IMG/VR virus record: IMGVR_UViG_3300025687_000106
Coordinates: 1-40,987 of that record
Direction: 5' to 3' (one strand)
Length of the DNA stretch: 40,987 nt
From: a virus
In this document: piece after piece, positions 8,064 through 15,820 of the stretch
Layout: each line of letters begins with the position of its first letter
Position numbering within the stretch: the first letter of the stretch is position 1
Translations under genes and position numbers: made by a program
Notes under the pieces: generated by a model
What the model was told of the DNA's origin: nothing
Seen by the model: only the letters and a program-made list of their open reading frames with translations
The model's database searches: none

Positions 8064-8105
8064 AAACCGGATTAACTAAACTTAATTATATCTATTGTGG
8101 TAACT
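8051..8105 (+). other. conserved noncoding motif, copy 1
   Basis: Shares AAATAAGACATAAAAAC (17/17) and TATTGTGGTAACT (13/13) with 32702-32754, with 24-26 bp between the two blocks in both copies. The downstream part can fold: TGTG/CACA here, ATTGT/ACAAT in copy 2. Both copies lie upstream of a TTTACA promoter and beside one of the two leader-RNA modules. Function unknown. Confidence 0.75.
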
Positions 8106-8187
8106 CACAGAAAGTAAAATAAAAAAAATAAAAAAAGTATAAAAAAGTGTTAAAATAAACTAAAAATTTAAAAAATAAAAAAAAAGT

Positions 8188-8215
8188 TTTACATTTTAAA
8201 ATAATTAATTAATAT
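8188..8215 (+). promoter_or_regulatory. promoter TTTACA-N16-TAATAT
   Basis: TTTACA 8188-8193, TAATAT 8210-8215. The expected start near 8222 coincides with the palindrome TATCATTTAATGATA (8221-8235), so the RNA would begin with a hairpin. Confidence 0.78.
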
Positions 8216-8220
8216 ATAAA

Positions 8221-8327
8221 TATCATTTAATGATACACAAAACATAAACCTCATAGTGTTTGAAGTCTATCCAACTTAGTACACTATGGATAGACGCTAA
8301 GTAATAGATTTTAAATATATAGAGGTT
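8221..8327 (+). ncRNA. pseudoknotted leader RNA, module 1
   Basis: Three interleaved helices: A 8252-8259 (CATAGTGT) with A' 8281-8288; B 8265-8272 (GTCTATCC) with B' 8288-8295; C 8274-8279 (ACTTAG) with C' 8297-8302. One base (8288) is shared by A' and B'. AACCTC 8247-8252 can pair with GAGGTT 8322-8327 as an outer helix. AACTTAGT 8273-8280 is also perfectly complementary to the terminator 5' arm ACTAAGTT 8333-8340, so C can choose between C' and the terminator. Module 2 on the minus strand at 32.5 kb has the same order with different sequences. Confidence 0.8.
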
Positions 8328-8368
8328 AAAAAACTAAGTTGGTATTAATTTATTAACTTAGTTTTTTT
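8328..8368 (+). terminator. leader terminator abutting the start codon
   Basis: A-run and ACTAAGTT pair with AACTTAGT and a T-run; the seven Ts end immediately before the ATG at 8369. There is no room for a Shine-Dalgarno sequence. The hairpin likely limits read-through into the gene. Confidence 0.8.
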
Positions 8369-8941
8369 ATGCAATTAGTTAAAGATATAAATACATTTTT
8401 TAGAAAAGATAAACAATATTGAATAAATGAATTATTTAAAGTAATGTATTCATTTTGTATTGAACAAAATAATTGTTTTATGTTAACGAGTACATATAAA
8501 ACTAAATGATTAAATAGAAATAATCATAGAAAAATAATGTGATTATTAAAAAAATATAAATTTGTAAAAAGTTGGAAAGTATATAATTCTAAATATAAAA
8601 AGAAATGTACTTACTATAGTTTATCCACAAAATTATATAATATATGTAGAAAAATATCAACAAAATTAGTTAATAAATATAATTTTATACAATTACATAA
8701 TGATATTAATATAAATGATGTAAAAATATTTATAAAAAATATATATAAAAAAACTGAATTTATTATTGATACTAATACTAAAATAACGAAACATATTTTT
8801 AGATTAAAATGAATAATCTATAAATTATTTAGAGATAATCAATGAATAAAAATATCACAAAATATATGATTTAATAAAATAAGAATATATAATTTTATTG
8901 AATTTAATAATTTAGTAATGAAATGATATGAAAAACAATAA
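8369..8941 (+). CDS. leader-controlled basic protein, module 1 (winged-helix-like)
   Basis: 190 aa, Lys-rich. The N-terminal ~85 residues (YGINELFKVMY, KTKGLNRNNHRKIMGLLKKY, then KSWKVYN and CTYYSLS) read like a winged helix: helices followed by a beta wing. A second basic alpha/beta part follows. It is clearly paralogous to the minus-strand gene at 31914-32462, with roughly half of the first 85 residues identical by eye, including DIN.FF, YGI.ELFK, KGLNRN and KSWK. Function unknown: autoregulatory DNA/RNA-binding protein or a toxin of a type III-like pair. Its end overlaps the next gene by 14 bp. Confidence 0.8.
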
Positions 8942-9296
8942 ATATGAAGAATATTTTTCTCAATGGATGTATGATAATTTACCTCCAAGTGATTTAGGTA
9001 TAATAATCCAAGATATTGATGCTATCATACAAAATTATAAAACTAAACGCTTTATGATTATTGAACTCAAAACAAGAGGAAATAATGTTACGAAATCACA
9101 AAGAGCTTTCTATTCAATGCTCAATGAAAGATTATATAAAACAAATAAAACAGATTGATGGGAATATGTATGAACAAATTTAATACGTTTTGAATGAACA
9201 AACTTCTATGACTGAAACGTTTTTCTTAATAATCAACTCACAGATGAATATAAACTTCAACAATTTATATTAAAAGAACTATGATATATTAACTAG
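8928..9296 (+). CDS. PD-(D/E)XK-like nuclease-fold protein
   Basis: 122 aa. IIIQDIDAIIQNYKTKRFMIIELKTRG gives an Asp pair, a beta hairpin and ELK, the D...E-x-K arrangement of restriction-type nucleases; TKSQRAFYSMLNERL continues as the usual helix with a Gln. Overlaps the preceding gene by 14 bp, so it is downstream of the same leader RNA. Substrate unknown; a role in processing DNA ends or in restriction of other DNA are both possible. Confidence 0.65.
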
Positions 9297-9316
9297 TTTT
9301 TTATTTTTGTATAAAA

Positions 9317-9328
9317 ATTGTATACAAT
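9317..9328 (+). other. palindrome in the 9297-9474 gap
   Basis: ATTGTATACAAT is a perfect 12-bp palindrome between the nuclease gene and the next promoter. It could be an operator or part of a terminator. Nothing else is seen in the gap apart from the promoter at 9385. Confidence 0.4.
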
Positions 9329-9384
9329 AAATGTTATTTTAAAATTAAAGAAACGTTTAGTTTAAAACAAAACTACAAAAAAAA

Positions 9385-9423
9385 GTAAAAATAATTTTAC
9401 ATTTTCAATAAAATAAGTATAAT
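9385..9423 (+). promoter_or_regulatory. promoter TTTACA-N16-TATAAT with palindrome
   Basis: TTTACA 9396-9401, TATAAT 9418-9423, and GTAAAAATAATTTTAC at 9385-9400 overlapping the -35. The hairpin AATTGAT/ATCAATT (9432-9452) would begin the transcript. Confidence 0.8.
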
Positions 9424-9474
9424 ATACATATAATTGATAAAATAAATCAATTAATTTAATTTTAAAATATATAT

Positions 9475-9699
9475 ATGAAAAAATCAGAATATATATTAGA
9501 AGCTAATCAAATTATACAAGATTTGTTTCAATATACATTAGATAATTGAACTCAAAATGAATGGAAACGTATGATTTCCTTCGTTAATGATAAAGTATAT
9601 TGATTAGAACAAACTTGTGGAGAATGAAAACATACTTGGAGACAAGTACAAAAGATACTTTTAAGTAAGTATGGTAAAAAATTTATTACTAAAAAATAA
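9475..9699 (+). CDS. unknown small protein (74 aa)
   Basis: First gene of the recombination operon. Soluble, helical, with a Trp/Cys patch (EQTCGEGKHTWRQ). No family recognised. Confidence 0.55.
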
Positions 9700-9701
9700 T
9701 T

Positions 9702-9929
9702 ATGAGAGATATAAAACCATGAATGATTGAGTTTATAGCATTTGAAGAATTTATTAAAGAAGAATTAGAATTACTTCAAAAAACTCAAAATAAAATTGAA
9801 TTATGAACAGATAGTTATTTAAGGATAGAAGACAAAATAACAGTAAATAGACATACATTAAGGAAAATAGATGAATGGTATAATTCAAAAGCTCAAGATG
9901 AGAGAATGGATTATGACCATGAAGAATAA
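9702..9929 (+). CDS. unknown small acidic protein (75 aa)
   Basis: Starts 3 bp after the previous stop. Mostly helical, acidic (EEFIKEELELLQK), with a short C-terminal DYDHEE tail. No family recognised; an adaptor-type protein is plausible. Confidence 0.55.
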
Positions 9930-9946
9930 TTTTTAACTAAATACTT

Positions 9947-10000
9947 ATGGAAATATATATCTTATTATGACTTATATTTATTATATGACATATTTTATAA
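9947..10000 (+). CDS. possible 17-aa hydrophobic peptide
   Basis: Almost entirely Ile/Leu/Phe and long enough to insert into a membrane. No clear ribosome site. It may be only leader sequence of the ERF gene. Confidence 0.25.
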
Positions 10001-10014
10001 TTTAATTTAATAAT

Positions 10015-10584
10015 ATGAAAAATTTATATCAAAAATTATTTGAAGTAAAACAAAAATGAATAAAACTTCAACGTAATACAAACGCTTATAATTATAAGTA
10101 TGCTACATTAGACCAAATACAAGAAAAATTATGGCCAATATTAGAAAAATTACAATTAGCTATTATACATAAAATAATAAATAATGAAGTAGTAACTATT
10201 ATATATGATATTGAAAATAATTCTCAAATAGAAAGTTCAATACTTATGTCTGAATGAATAAAACCACAAGATAAAGGTTCAGAAATTACATATTATAGAC
10301 GTTATAATTTATTAGCTTTATTTGATTTGGAAGTAGAAGATGATGATGGTAAAGCAGCTCAATATTCTAATACAAAAAAATCTTTACCTAAGTTTACACA
10401 ACAAATATTTGAAAAATTTAAAGAAAAAGAAAATTATAAAGATTATTTTGATGCTAAAAAAATTATAGAACAAAAATATACTTTAGATTTAAATATGGCA
10501 AAACAAGTTAAAGATTATTATGATATGAAAATTGATTGACAAATGAAAGAAATGATAGGAACAGAAGGTAATCCACCATTTTAA
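10015..10584 (+). CDS. erf: ERF-family single-strand annealing protein
   Basis: 189 aa. ERF signature: YKYATLDQIQEKLWPILEK near residue 30-48, then a beta region, then PQDKGSEITYYRRYNLLALFDLEVEDDDG (residues ~86-112), the conserved core of Erf/Sak-type recombinases. These anneal complementary ssDNA, supporting recombination and genome circularisation or concatemer formation. The C-terminal half is Lys-rich and variable. Followed by Gp157 and preceded by nuclease genes, as in many phage recombination modules. Confidence 0.9.
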
Positions 10585-10600
10585 TATTTAATATATAATT

Positions 10601-11041
10601 ATGACAGAATTAACAACATTATGATTAGTTTGAGATTTATCTGAAATCCAAACAAAAAAATTAGAATATCAATTAAATTTAGAAAAATTAAAAAATGAAT
10701 TAGAAAGTTCTATGCTTATGATAAGAATTAGGAAATGAGAAGAAATGTTAAAACAACTTAATGAAAAAGAAAACGAACTTAAATCTAAATGATTAGAACT
10801 TTTAAATAAATCTAATATAGATAAATTTGAAAGTAATTGAGTACAAGTAAGAAAAAAAACAAGTATTTGAAAACTTATTATTGATAATGAAGATGAAGTA
10901 CCTAAAGATTATATAAAAACAGAAACAAAAACAATAACAAAAATAAATAAAAATGAAATCAAAAATGATTTAAAACAAGGAGTTATAGTTCCTTGAGTTC
11001 ATTTAGAACAAGATGTAACTTTAGAAATAAAGTATTTATAA
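10601..11041 (+). CDS. Siphovirus Gp157-like protein
   Basis: 146 aa. Long N-terminal coiled coil (LSEIQTKKLEYQLNLEKLKNE), a middle beta segment (FESNGVQVRKKTSIGKLII), and the typical end DEVPKDY...IKNDLKQGVIVPGVHLEQDVTLEI. This pattern matches Gp157, which commonly accompanies ERF or RecT genes. Its role is unclear; links to recombination and phage resistance have been proposed for the family. 16 bp after erf. Confidence 0.85.
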
Positions 11042-11059
11042 TTAACTAAAAAGAGAAAG

Positions 11060-11824
11060 ATGACAACATTATGAGACGTTTTTAACGTAATATGAGCTAT
11101 AGAGCTTATTACAATTGCAAAATTTATTGGTTTATTCATTGTGGGAGGCATTTTAATTAAGTATGGTATATATCTATATAGAAAACTAAAAACATTTATC
11201 CAGGATGTGCAAGAGTATAAGAAAAACAAAAAACAAAAAGCTATTCATAATACAATAAAAAAAATTGAAGAAGCTCAAAAAAAATTAAAAGAAACAAAAA
11301 ATGAGCCATTTGTATTAATGAATAAAAGAACTTATAAAAAAAGAAAAAATACTACTTGGGAAAAAGCTAGTAAAGCTAAAATAGATGAAACTGCAGAACT
11401 TATTAATGAACTAAGAGAAATATATGGTAATCATAAAAGATTATGAGAAGCATTATGAGGAATTAGTTATTGTATGATTGCTAAATATAGTAGTAAAAAA
11501 ATAGTTTCTAAAAAACATGTAGAAGCTGTAAATAAAAAATTAAAAGATTTAAAAGCTTGAAAAGAAGTAAATAAATATGTACCAAGACAAAGTCCTACAA
11601 AAACCCATAGTGATTATGTTTTACCTTCAGAAATAGAACAATTAAGTAAAGATATATGATTTTTAATGGAAAAATGAAAAAGTCAACAAGAAATAGGTTT
11701 GAGAACTTGATTAAATCAATGTTATATATCTCTTGCATACAATAAAAAAATTACAAATAAAGAAATTATACAAAAAATATCTCAATGAATACAACCATTA
11801 TTAAAAATATTAAAAAATAATTAA
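11060..11824 (+). CDS. membrane-anchored coiled-coil/HTH protein (254 aa)
   Basis: Residues ~11-38 are a hydrophobic segment (ELITIAKFIGLFIVGGILI), followed by a long Lys-rich coiled coil to ~100, a basic domain, and a C-terminal ~90-residue part with HTH character (SQQEIGLRTGLNQCYISLAY). A membrane anchor joined to a predicted DNA-binding end is unusual and might tether replication or transcription to the envelope. No family recognised. Confidence 0.6.
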
Positions 11825-11831
11825 AAAAAAT

Positions 11832-12125
11832 ATGAAATTAAGAATTTGAAAATATATTATTGAAGAAGATAGATTCGGATGGATTTTAAAAGAAATGGTA
11901 ATAAGAAAAGAAGGTAAAAATATATGAGAAGAAATGCAATGAGATTTTATATTATTTCCTTCAACATTTGAACGTGCATTATTACTTCTTTCACATAAAT
12001 TAAAAAAAGATAAAAATAATGAATATAATTTAGAAGAATATATAGAAGAAATTAAAAATATAAATAATGAATTTTTAAAAAATTTACAATCTATTTTAAA
12101 AGATTATGATTTGAACGAAAAATAG
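11832..12125 (+). CDS. unknown small protein (97 aa)
   Basis: Short beta segment (LRIGKYIIEEDRFGWILKEM) followed by helical Lys/Glu-rich C-terminus. It resembles small phage proteins of the DUF5405-like type, but I am not sure. Its 3' end overlaps the next gene by 20 bp. Confidence 0.55.
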
Positions 12126-12453
12126 TGTTATAGAATATATATCTAAATGAAATGAAAATGATATATATGAATGTATTAAAAAACAAAAAAAAAGTGTAAG
12201 AACTTTAGCACAAAATTCATATTATTGGTGAGTAATTATTCCTATTATTAGTGAACATCATTGATATTTTCAAGTAGAAACTCATGAACTTATTAAAAGT
12301 ATATTTAAATTAAAAACTACTACATGATTAAATACTTCAGAATTCAAATGGTTTATAAACCAAATAAGAGAAATATGGGAAACAAAATATTGAGTTATTA
12401 TACCAAAACCAGAAGATAAAAATTTACTTAATTGGATAGATGAAAATTATTAA
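12106..12453 (+). CDS. NinB-like recombination protein
   Basis: 115 aa. KKSVRTLAQNSYYWGVIIPIISEHHG followed by THELIKSIFKL, TTTGLNTSEFKWFINQIREIW and VIIPKPED resembles the RT.xQNxxyW...tS.EF..fi..I pattern of NinB/Orf-like and related phage recombination proteins. Those bind ssDNA and help recombinases. The gene is downstream of ERF and Gp157 in the same direction, which fits. Assignment to the exact family is uncertain. Confidence 0.6.
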
Positions 12454-12470
12454 ATATTTAGAAAAATATT

Positions 12471-12605
12471 ATGAAAGTAAAAGACTTAAAATTACAAGAT
12501 AAGATTATATTTCATGGTAATATATTGTCAAAAGAAGATATTGATAAAGATATAGAAGTGGAGCAGTGTGGGGATTATTATGTAATTAAGAGAGAATATG
12601 AATAA
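12471..12605 (+). CDS. unknown 44-aa protein
   Basis: Acidic peptide; starts 17 bp after the NinB-like gene, and its end overlaps the next start by 8 bp. No UGA codons and three glycines as GGN. No family recognised. Confidence 0.45.
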   Translation: MKVKDLKLQDKIIFHGNILSKEDIDKDIEVEQCGDYYVIKREYE

Positions 12606-12810
12606 AATTATAAAATTTACAATCAGGGATTTATTTGATGATTGAAGTAATATGCTACATTGATTTTTTTTACTGATAACAGTAAATATATATATAAGCT
12701 GATGTATTATAGTGGATGAATGAAGTTTTTTTGTATGACTAAATATGATAATAATTTGTTTAATGTTATTTGTAGTAATAATAAAAGATTTTTTAAATGA
12801 AAGATTTTAA
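12598..12810 (+). CDS. small membrane protein (70 aa, two TM segments)
   Basis: Two hydrophobic stretches (about 20-40 and 47-63) separated by DEGSFF. Both ends are charged and probably cytoplasmic. Could be a holin-like or superinfection-exclusion peptide; no direct evidence. Confidence 0.5.
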
Positions 12811-12853
12811 TGAAATAAAAGAATATTTATTAACAAAAAAACTATGAAACTAA
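12797..12853 (+). CDS. possible 18-aa peptide
   Basis: Overlaps the preceding stop and the following start, bridging them by translational coupling. Too short to assign. Confidence 0.2.
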
Positions 12854-13059
12854 AAAACCTATTTCCATTCACAGTTCAAGAACTCAAGGATGGAACACAA
12901 GAAGTGATTGATGATGAAAATCCAGCTTACACTTATATTGGTAATATTCGCAGGAAGACCTTTTCCCTGCTTGACCTAAGGGAGAAAGAAGAATACTTTA
13001 AATTAAGTGTAAGTGAGAGAGAGAAGTATTTGATAGATAAGGCTGTTAATAGATTTTAA
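12844..13059 (+). CDS. unknown 71-aa protein
   Basis: No in-frame UGA. The sequence (FTVQELKDGTQEVIDDENPAYTY) looks like a small soluble fold with a basic C-terminus. Base use is richer in C/G than its neighbours. No family recognised. Confidence 0.6.
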   Translation: MKLKNLFPFTVQELKDGTQEVIDDENPAYTYIGNIRRKTFSLLDLREKEEYFKLSVSEREKYLIDKAVNRF

Positions 13060-13078
13060 TTTATAATAAAGAGATATG
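13054..13078 (+). repeat. recurring intergenic cassette (family 1)
   Basis: Twenty-five bases ending in TTTATAATAAAGAGATATG recur identically at 13638-13662, over 23 bp at 15489-15511, and in variants at 14737-14762 and 16051-16075. Each contains TATAAT and ends in the start codon of the next gene, with AAAGAG as a possible ribosome site. The spacing from TATAAT to ATG is 8 bp, so transcripts might be nearly leaderless. Confidence 0.75.
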
Positions 13079-13318
13079 AGTAAAGAAACAATAATTAGTT
13101 GTGATTTATGTTGATATACTGGAGATAATAGTAATATAAAAAACATAAATGTTGATGTAATAATGACAACTGAACAAGATGAATGAAGAGCAACTACACC
13201 ATATTTTGAAAAATTTAAAATTGATGTATGTAATGAATGCCAAAAGAGGAGATTAAATTGAGAGCCAGTATTTTGAAGTTGAGCACAATGATATAATGAT
13301 TATTTTTTTAAAAAATAG
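13076..13318 (+). CDS. zinc-ribbon-like protein (80 aa)
   Basis: CDLC at residues 9-12 and CNEC near 55-58 give a four-Cys metal site. Gly-rich end with several UGA. Likely nucleic-acid or protein binding. Preceded by a family 1 cassette. Confidence 0.6.
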
Positions 13319-13324
13319 TATATT

Positions 13325-13349
13325 AAATAACTCACTTATATAATATAAC
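13325..13349 (+). repeat. recurring intergenic cassette (family 2)
   Basis: Twenty-five bases containing AACTCACTTATATAATATAA are identical at 16488-16512. Both copies lie between genes and include a TATAAT-like box about 10-20 bp before the next start. Confidence 0.8.
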
Positions 13350-13358
13350 CAAAGAGAT

Positions 13359-13634
13359 ATGAAAAATATATTAATATTTGATGATGAAATTTTACAGTCT
13401 TTTAAAAAAGAAATTAAGCCTAAGATTGTAGATAGATGAGAACATGATGATTTTAGAGTATCTATGATGTATTGAATGAAAGTTATTGATTGAATTAGGA
13501 GAGAAAAAAAGTTTATAAGATATATGTGGCACAAGAAAAAAAGAATACAAAAAAAATGGGATAAAATATATAATGATAGATATAAAATTATTAAAACAAA
13601 CCCTATGATGATAACTTGACTACCAGTAGTTTAA
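13359..13634 (+). CDS. unknown basic protein (91 aa)
   Basis: A short beta/helix start, then a strongly basic helical centre (KKFIRYMWHKKKRIQKKWDK) and a hydrophobic tail. Nucleic-acid binding is suggested only by charge. Confidence 0.5.
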
Positions 13635-13659
13635 TAATTTTAATTTATAATAAAGAGAT

Positions 13660-13761
13660 ATGGAAAAATACACTTGCACCAATTGTTTTGAAATTTATGA
13701 GTATGAACCTCCAGTTTGTCCTTGATGTTTAAATGATAATTTTGATAGAGAGTATGAATAA
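13660..13761 (+). CDS. zinc-ribbon peptide (33 aa)
   Basis: CTNC near residues 6-9 and CPGC near 20-23: a rubredoxin-like double CxxC knuckle, with the Gly of CPGC encoded by UGA. Preceded by an exact family 1 cassette. Confidence 0.6.
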
Positions 13762-13945
13762 AGAATTAGAAAGAATACCATATAAACAATGGATTAATAG
13801 TCAATTATCAATAGCTAAATTTACTTGATGTTGTGATATTAATTGAAAAAGGTATGAATATGACAGAGAAGTTGTAAAACAAATGGCGATAGATGACGAT
13901 GATGATAAGCTTTATAAGCCAGATTTAGTTTGTTATTGAAAATAA
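13754..13945 (+). CDS. unknown 63-aa protein
   Basis: Overlaps the zinc-ribbon peptide by 8 bp. Contains FTGCCDINGKRYEYD and a run of five Asp (DDDDD) near the end. No family recognised. Confidence 0.45.
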
Positions 13946-13970
13946 GAATTTAATTTATTATAAAGATAAT

Positions 13971-14285
13971 ATGAAAGAAAAAAGAGAATGGACAAATGAA
14001 ATATATGATACTCCACCAGAGAAAAGATGAATAAGAGATTATTTGTATTTACTCAGTAAATGAGTAACGCAAGAAGCAAGAGAGAAATTCCATGCTTGAG
14101 ATATTTTTATAAATGGAGCAGTGTGCGTACACTGTAAAGATTTTATAAGAAGTATGAATGGACATGATTTTAAAACTTGTTCTTGTGGAAAAGTATCTGT
14201 GGATTGATGAAGTTGGTATGCAAGAAGAGTTGGAAATCCAAAGGATTATATCGATGTGATAGAATATTTTACAGATATTAAATAA
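13971..14285 (+). CDS. DUF7695-like phage protein
   Basis: 104 aa. Matches a very widespread phage family: CVHCKDFIRSMNGHDFKTCSCGKVSVDGGSWYARRVGNPKDYIDV (CxxC...S.N.HDF..CSCG..VDGG..Y.RR.G). Two consecutive UGAs encode the GG of VDGG. Metal binding is likely from the Cys set; function unknown. Confidence 0.85.
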
Positions 14286-14328
14286 AAATGATAGTGTGGT
14301 GCTTTAATTATTAAATAAAAATGGTAGC

Positions 14329-14700
14329 GTGAAAACAACCTATAGAAGTAGATACAGAAATCTAAATTTAAAAATATCATACTCACGGTATTGGTATCTT
14401 TCTAATAAATGATTTACTGATGAACAAATTAAAAATATGGATAAGAATAAAAGAAATTCATATATGAATAGATATAAGGAATTATGACTTCCTATATCTT
14501 ATAAAACATATTGGAATTATGCATCTTTATGATGATTCTCTGATGAAGAAATAGTTGAGAAATATAATAATTGAGAAATGAAAGTATGAGGGAATAGAAT
14601 AAAATGAATTACCCAAACAGAAAAATGGAAGAAATGGAAAAAAGAAACTTGAGGAGAAAAAAGTAAACAATGGTATCGTATAAATATTTTATGACTATAA
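14329..14700 (+). CDS. unknown basic protein, GTG start (123 aa)
   Basis: Trp/Tyr/Lys-rich with two similar segments (YLSNKGFTDEQIKNM and YASLGGFSDEEIVEKY), suggesting an internal duplication of a small HTH-like unit. No ATG in frame; GTG at 14329 is the first plausible start. A short ATG frame (14321) runs across it, so a frameshift at the 5' end is possible. No family recognised. Confidence 0.5.
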
Positions 14701-14732
14701 TGAGAATATCATTTAATGAGTATGCGAGATAA
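14700..14732 (+). CDS. possible 10-aa peptide
   Basis: Starts on the last base of the preceding stop. Too short to call; listed only because it occupies the gap before the repeat gene. Confidence 0.15.
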   Translation: MRISFNEYAR

Positions 14733-14759
14733 ATAATTTTAATTTATAATATAAAATAT

Positions 14760-15098
14760 ATGTCAATAATATACTGAAACTGAAACTGATACTGATATTG
14801 AAACTGAAACTGAAACTGATACTGATACTGATACTGATACTGATACTGATACTGAGACTGAAACTGATACTGAGACTGAAACTGATACTGAGACTGAAAC
14901 TGATACTGAGACTGAAACTGAAACTGATACTGAAACTGATACTGAGACTGAAACTGATACTGAGACTGAAACTGATACTGAGACTGACACTGAAACTGAA
15001 ACTGATACTGATACTGAAACTGATACTGAGACTGAAACTGATACTGAGACTGAAACTGAGACTATAATAAAATAGTTAAAACTTTAATTACTAAATAA
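14760..15098 (+). CDS. Gly-X dipeptide-repeat protein, UGA at every second codon
   Basis: Read with UGA=Gly, ATG 14760 opens a 112-aa protein: five leader residues, then 48 Gly-X units with X = Asn, Tyr or Asp, then a short tail. A higher-order unit Gly-Asp-Gly-Asn-Gly-Tyr recurs. It has a family 1 variant cassette at its start, and the next gene begins 7 bp after its stop. The frames giving Thr-Asp/Glu and Leu-Lys/Ile are also open across the tract, but lack a start with this context. A disordered, sticky or silk-like protein is the natural reading. Alternatively the DNA repeat itself matters. Confidence 0.7.
14775..15062 (+). repeat. 288-bp hexanucleotide repeat ACTGAN
   Basis: Forty-eight uninterrupted 6-bp units TGANAC-type, with N mainly A, T or G and one C, and one TAT variant. 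Many units are grouped as 18-bp ACTGAG-ACTGAA-ACTGAT blocks. Size changes by unit slippage would keep frame. Confidence 0.95.
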
Positions 15099-15105
15099 TA
15101 AAAAA

Positions 15106-15492
15106 ATGAAAGAACAGATTATAGAAAAAATATTAGAAAAATATTTACTTTGAGAAGATACTCAAACAAAAACAATTAAATGACAAGAATTTATTTGAAA
15201 ATATGTTATACTTAGATGATATGATAGTTGAGTACATTTTGGTATACTAGAAAAGGTAGAAGAAGATTATTATGTTTTATCTGAAAGTAGAAGACTATGG
15301 AGATTTTGGGCGAAGAAATGACTAGCTTTAAGTTGAGTAGCTCAATATGGATTAGCAGATAGAAGTGAAGTAAAGATATGTTGAATTGTTCCATTAATTT
15401 GAATAACTGATAGTAGAATTAGTGAGATAATACCTTGTTCAGAAGTTGCTATTGAAAGCATTAAAAATTATAGAGAAGCTGAACAAGATTAA
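15106..15492 (+). CDS. DUF6948-like phage protein
   Basis: 128 aa. Matches the family seen in many phages: GKYVILRGYDSGVHFGILEKVE, then SESRRLWRFWAKKGLALSGVAQYGL, then PLIGITDSRISEIIPCSEVAIESIKNYREAE. Gly residues in GYDSGVHFG and KKGL are UGA. Function unknown; genes of this family usually occur in accessory blocks. Confidence 0.82.
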
Positions 15493-15508
15493 TTTATAAT
15501 AAAGAGAT

Positions 15509-15673
15509 ATGGAACATTTAGATTTAGTGATATGGTTACTTTGATACCAACTTGTAATAATACTTGAAGCATACGTATTTCATAAAATAAGCTGAAAAAA
15601 CGTGGAAATGACCACTTGAAAAGCAAGATTAATCTTATTGATATGGATTTGAGTATGACTTTTAATTTATTAA
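15509..15673 (+). CDS. small membrane protein (54 aa)
   Basis: Two hydrophobic helices (about 5-22 and 38-54) around a charged loop with KISGKNVEMTTGK. Preceded by a family 1 cassette. Forms a pair with the next membrane peptide; holin/antiholin-like or exclusion functions are possible. Confidence 0.5.
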
Positions 15674-15681
15674 TAAAAAGA

Positions 15682-15816
15682 ATGAAAATATTGTGATGAA
15701 TACTTGTGTTTATAGCTGGTGTTATGATGAATAAAGCTACTGAGGATGTATTAAGTTATGATTTTTTTGTAATGATACTATGACAAATAGGGGCAGTTTT
15801 ATTTTTTATTGATTAA
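15682..15816 (+). CDS. small membrane protein (44 aa)
   Basis: Two short hydrophobic helices with a charged turn (MNKATEDVLSYD). Nine bp after the preceding membrane gene. Confidence 0.45.
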
Positions 15817-15820
15817 AATT

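Noticed and set aside
14763-14990. Minus-strand Ser-Val repeat ORF and plus-strand Leu-Lys/Ile repeat ORF
   Set aside because: Both are by-products of the 6-bp repeat. Only the Gly-X frame has an ATG at the expected distance from a recurrent intergenic cassette.
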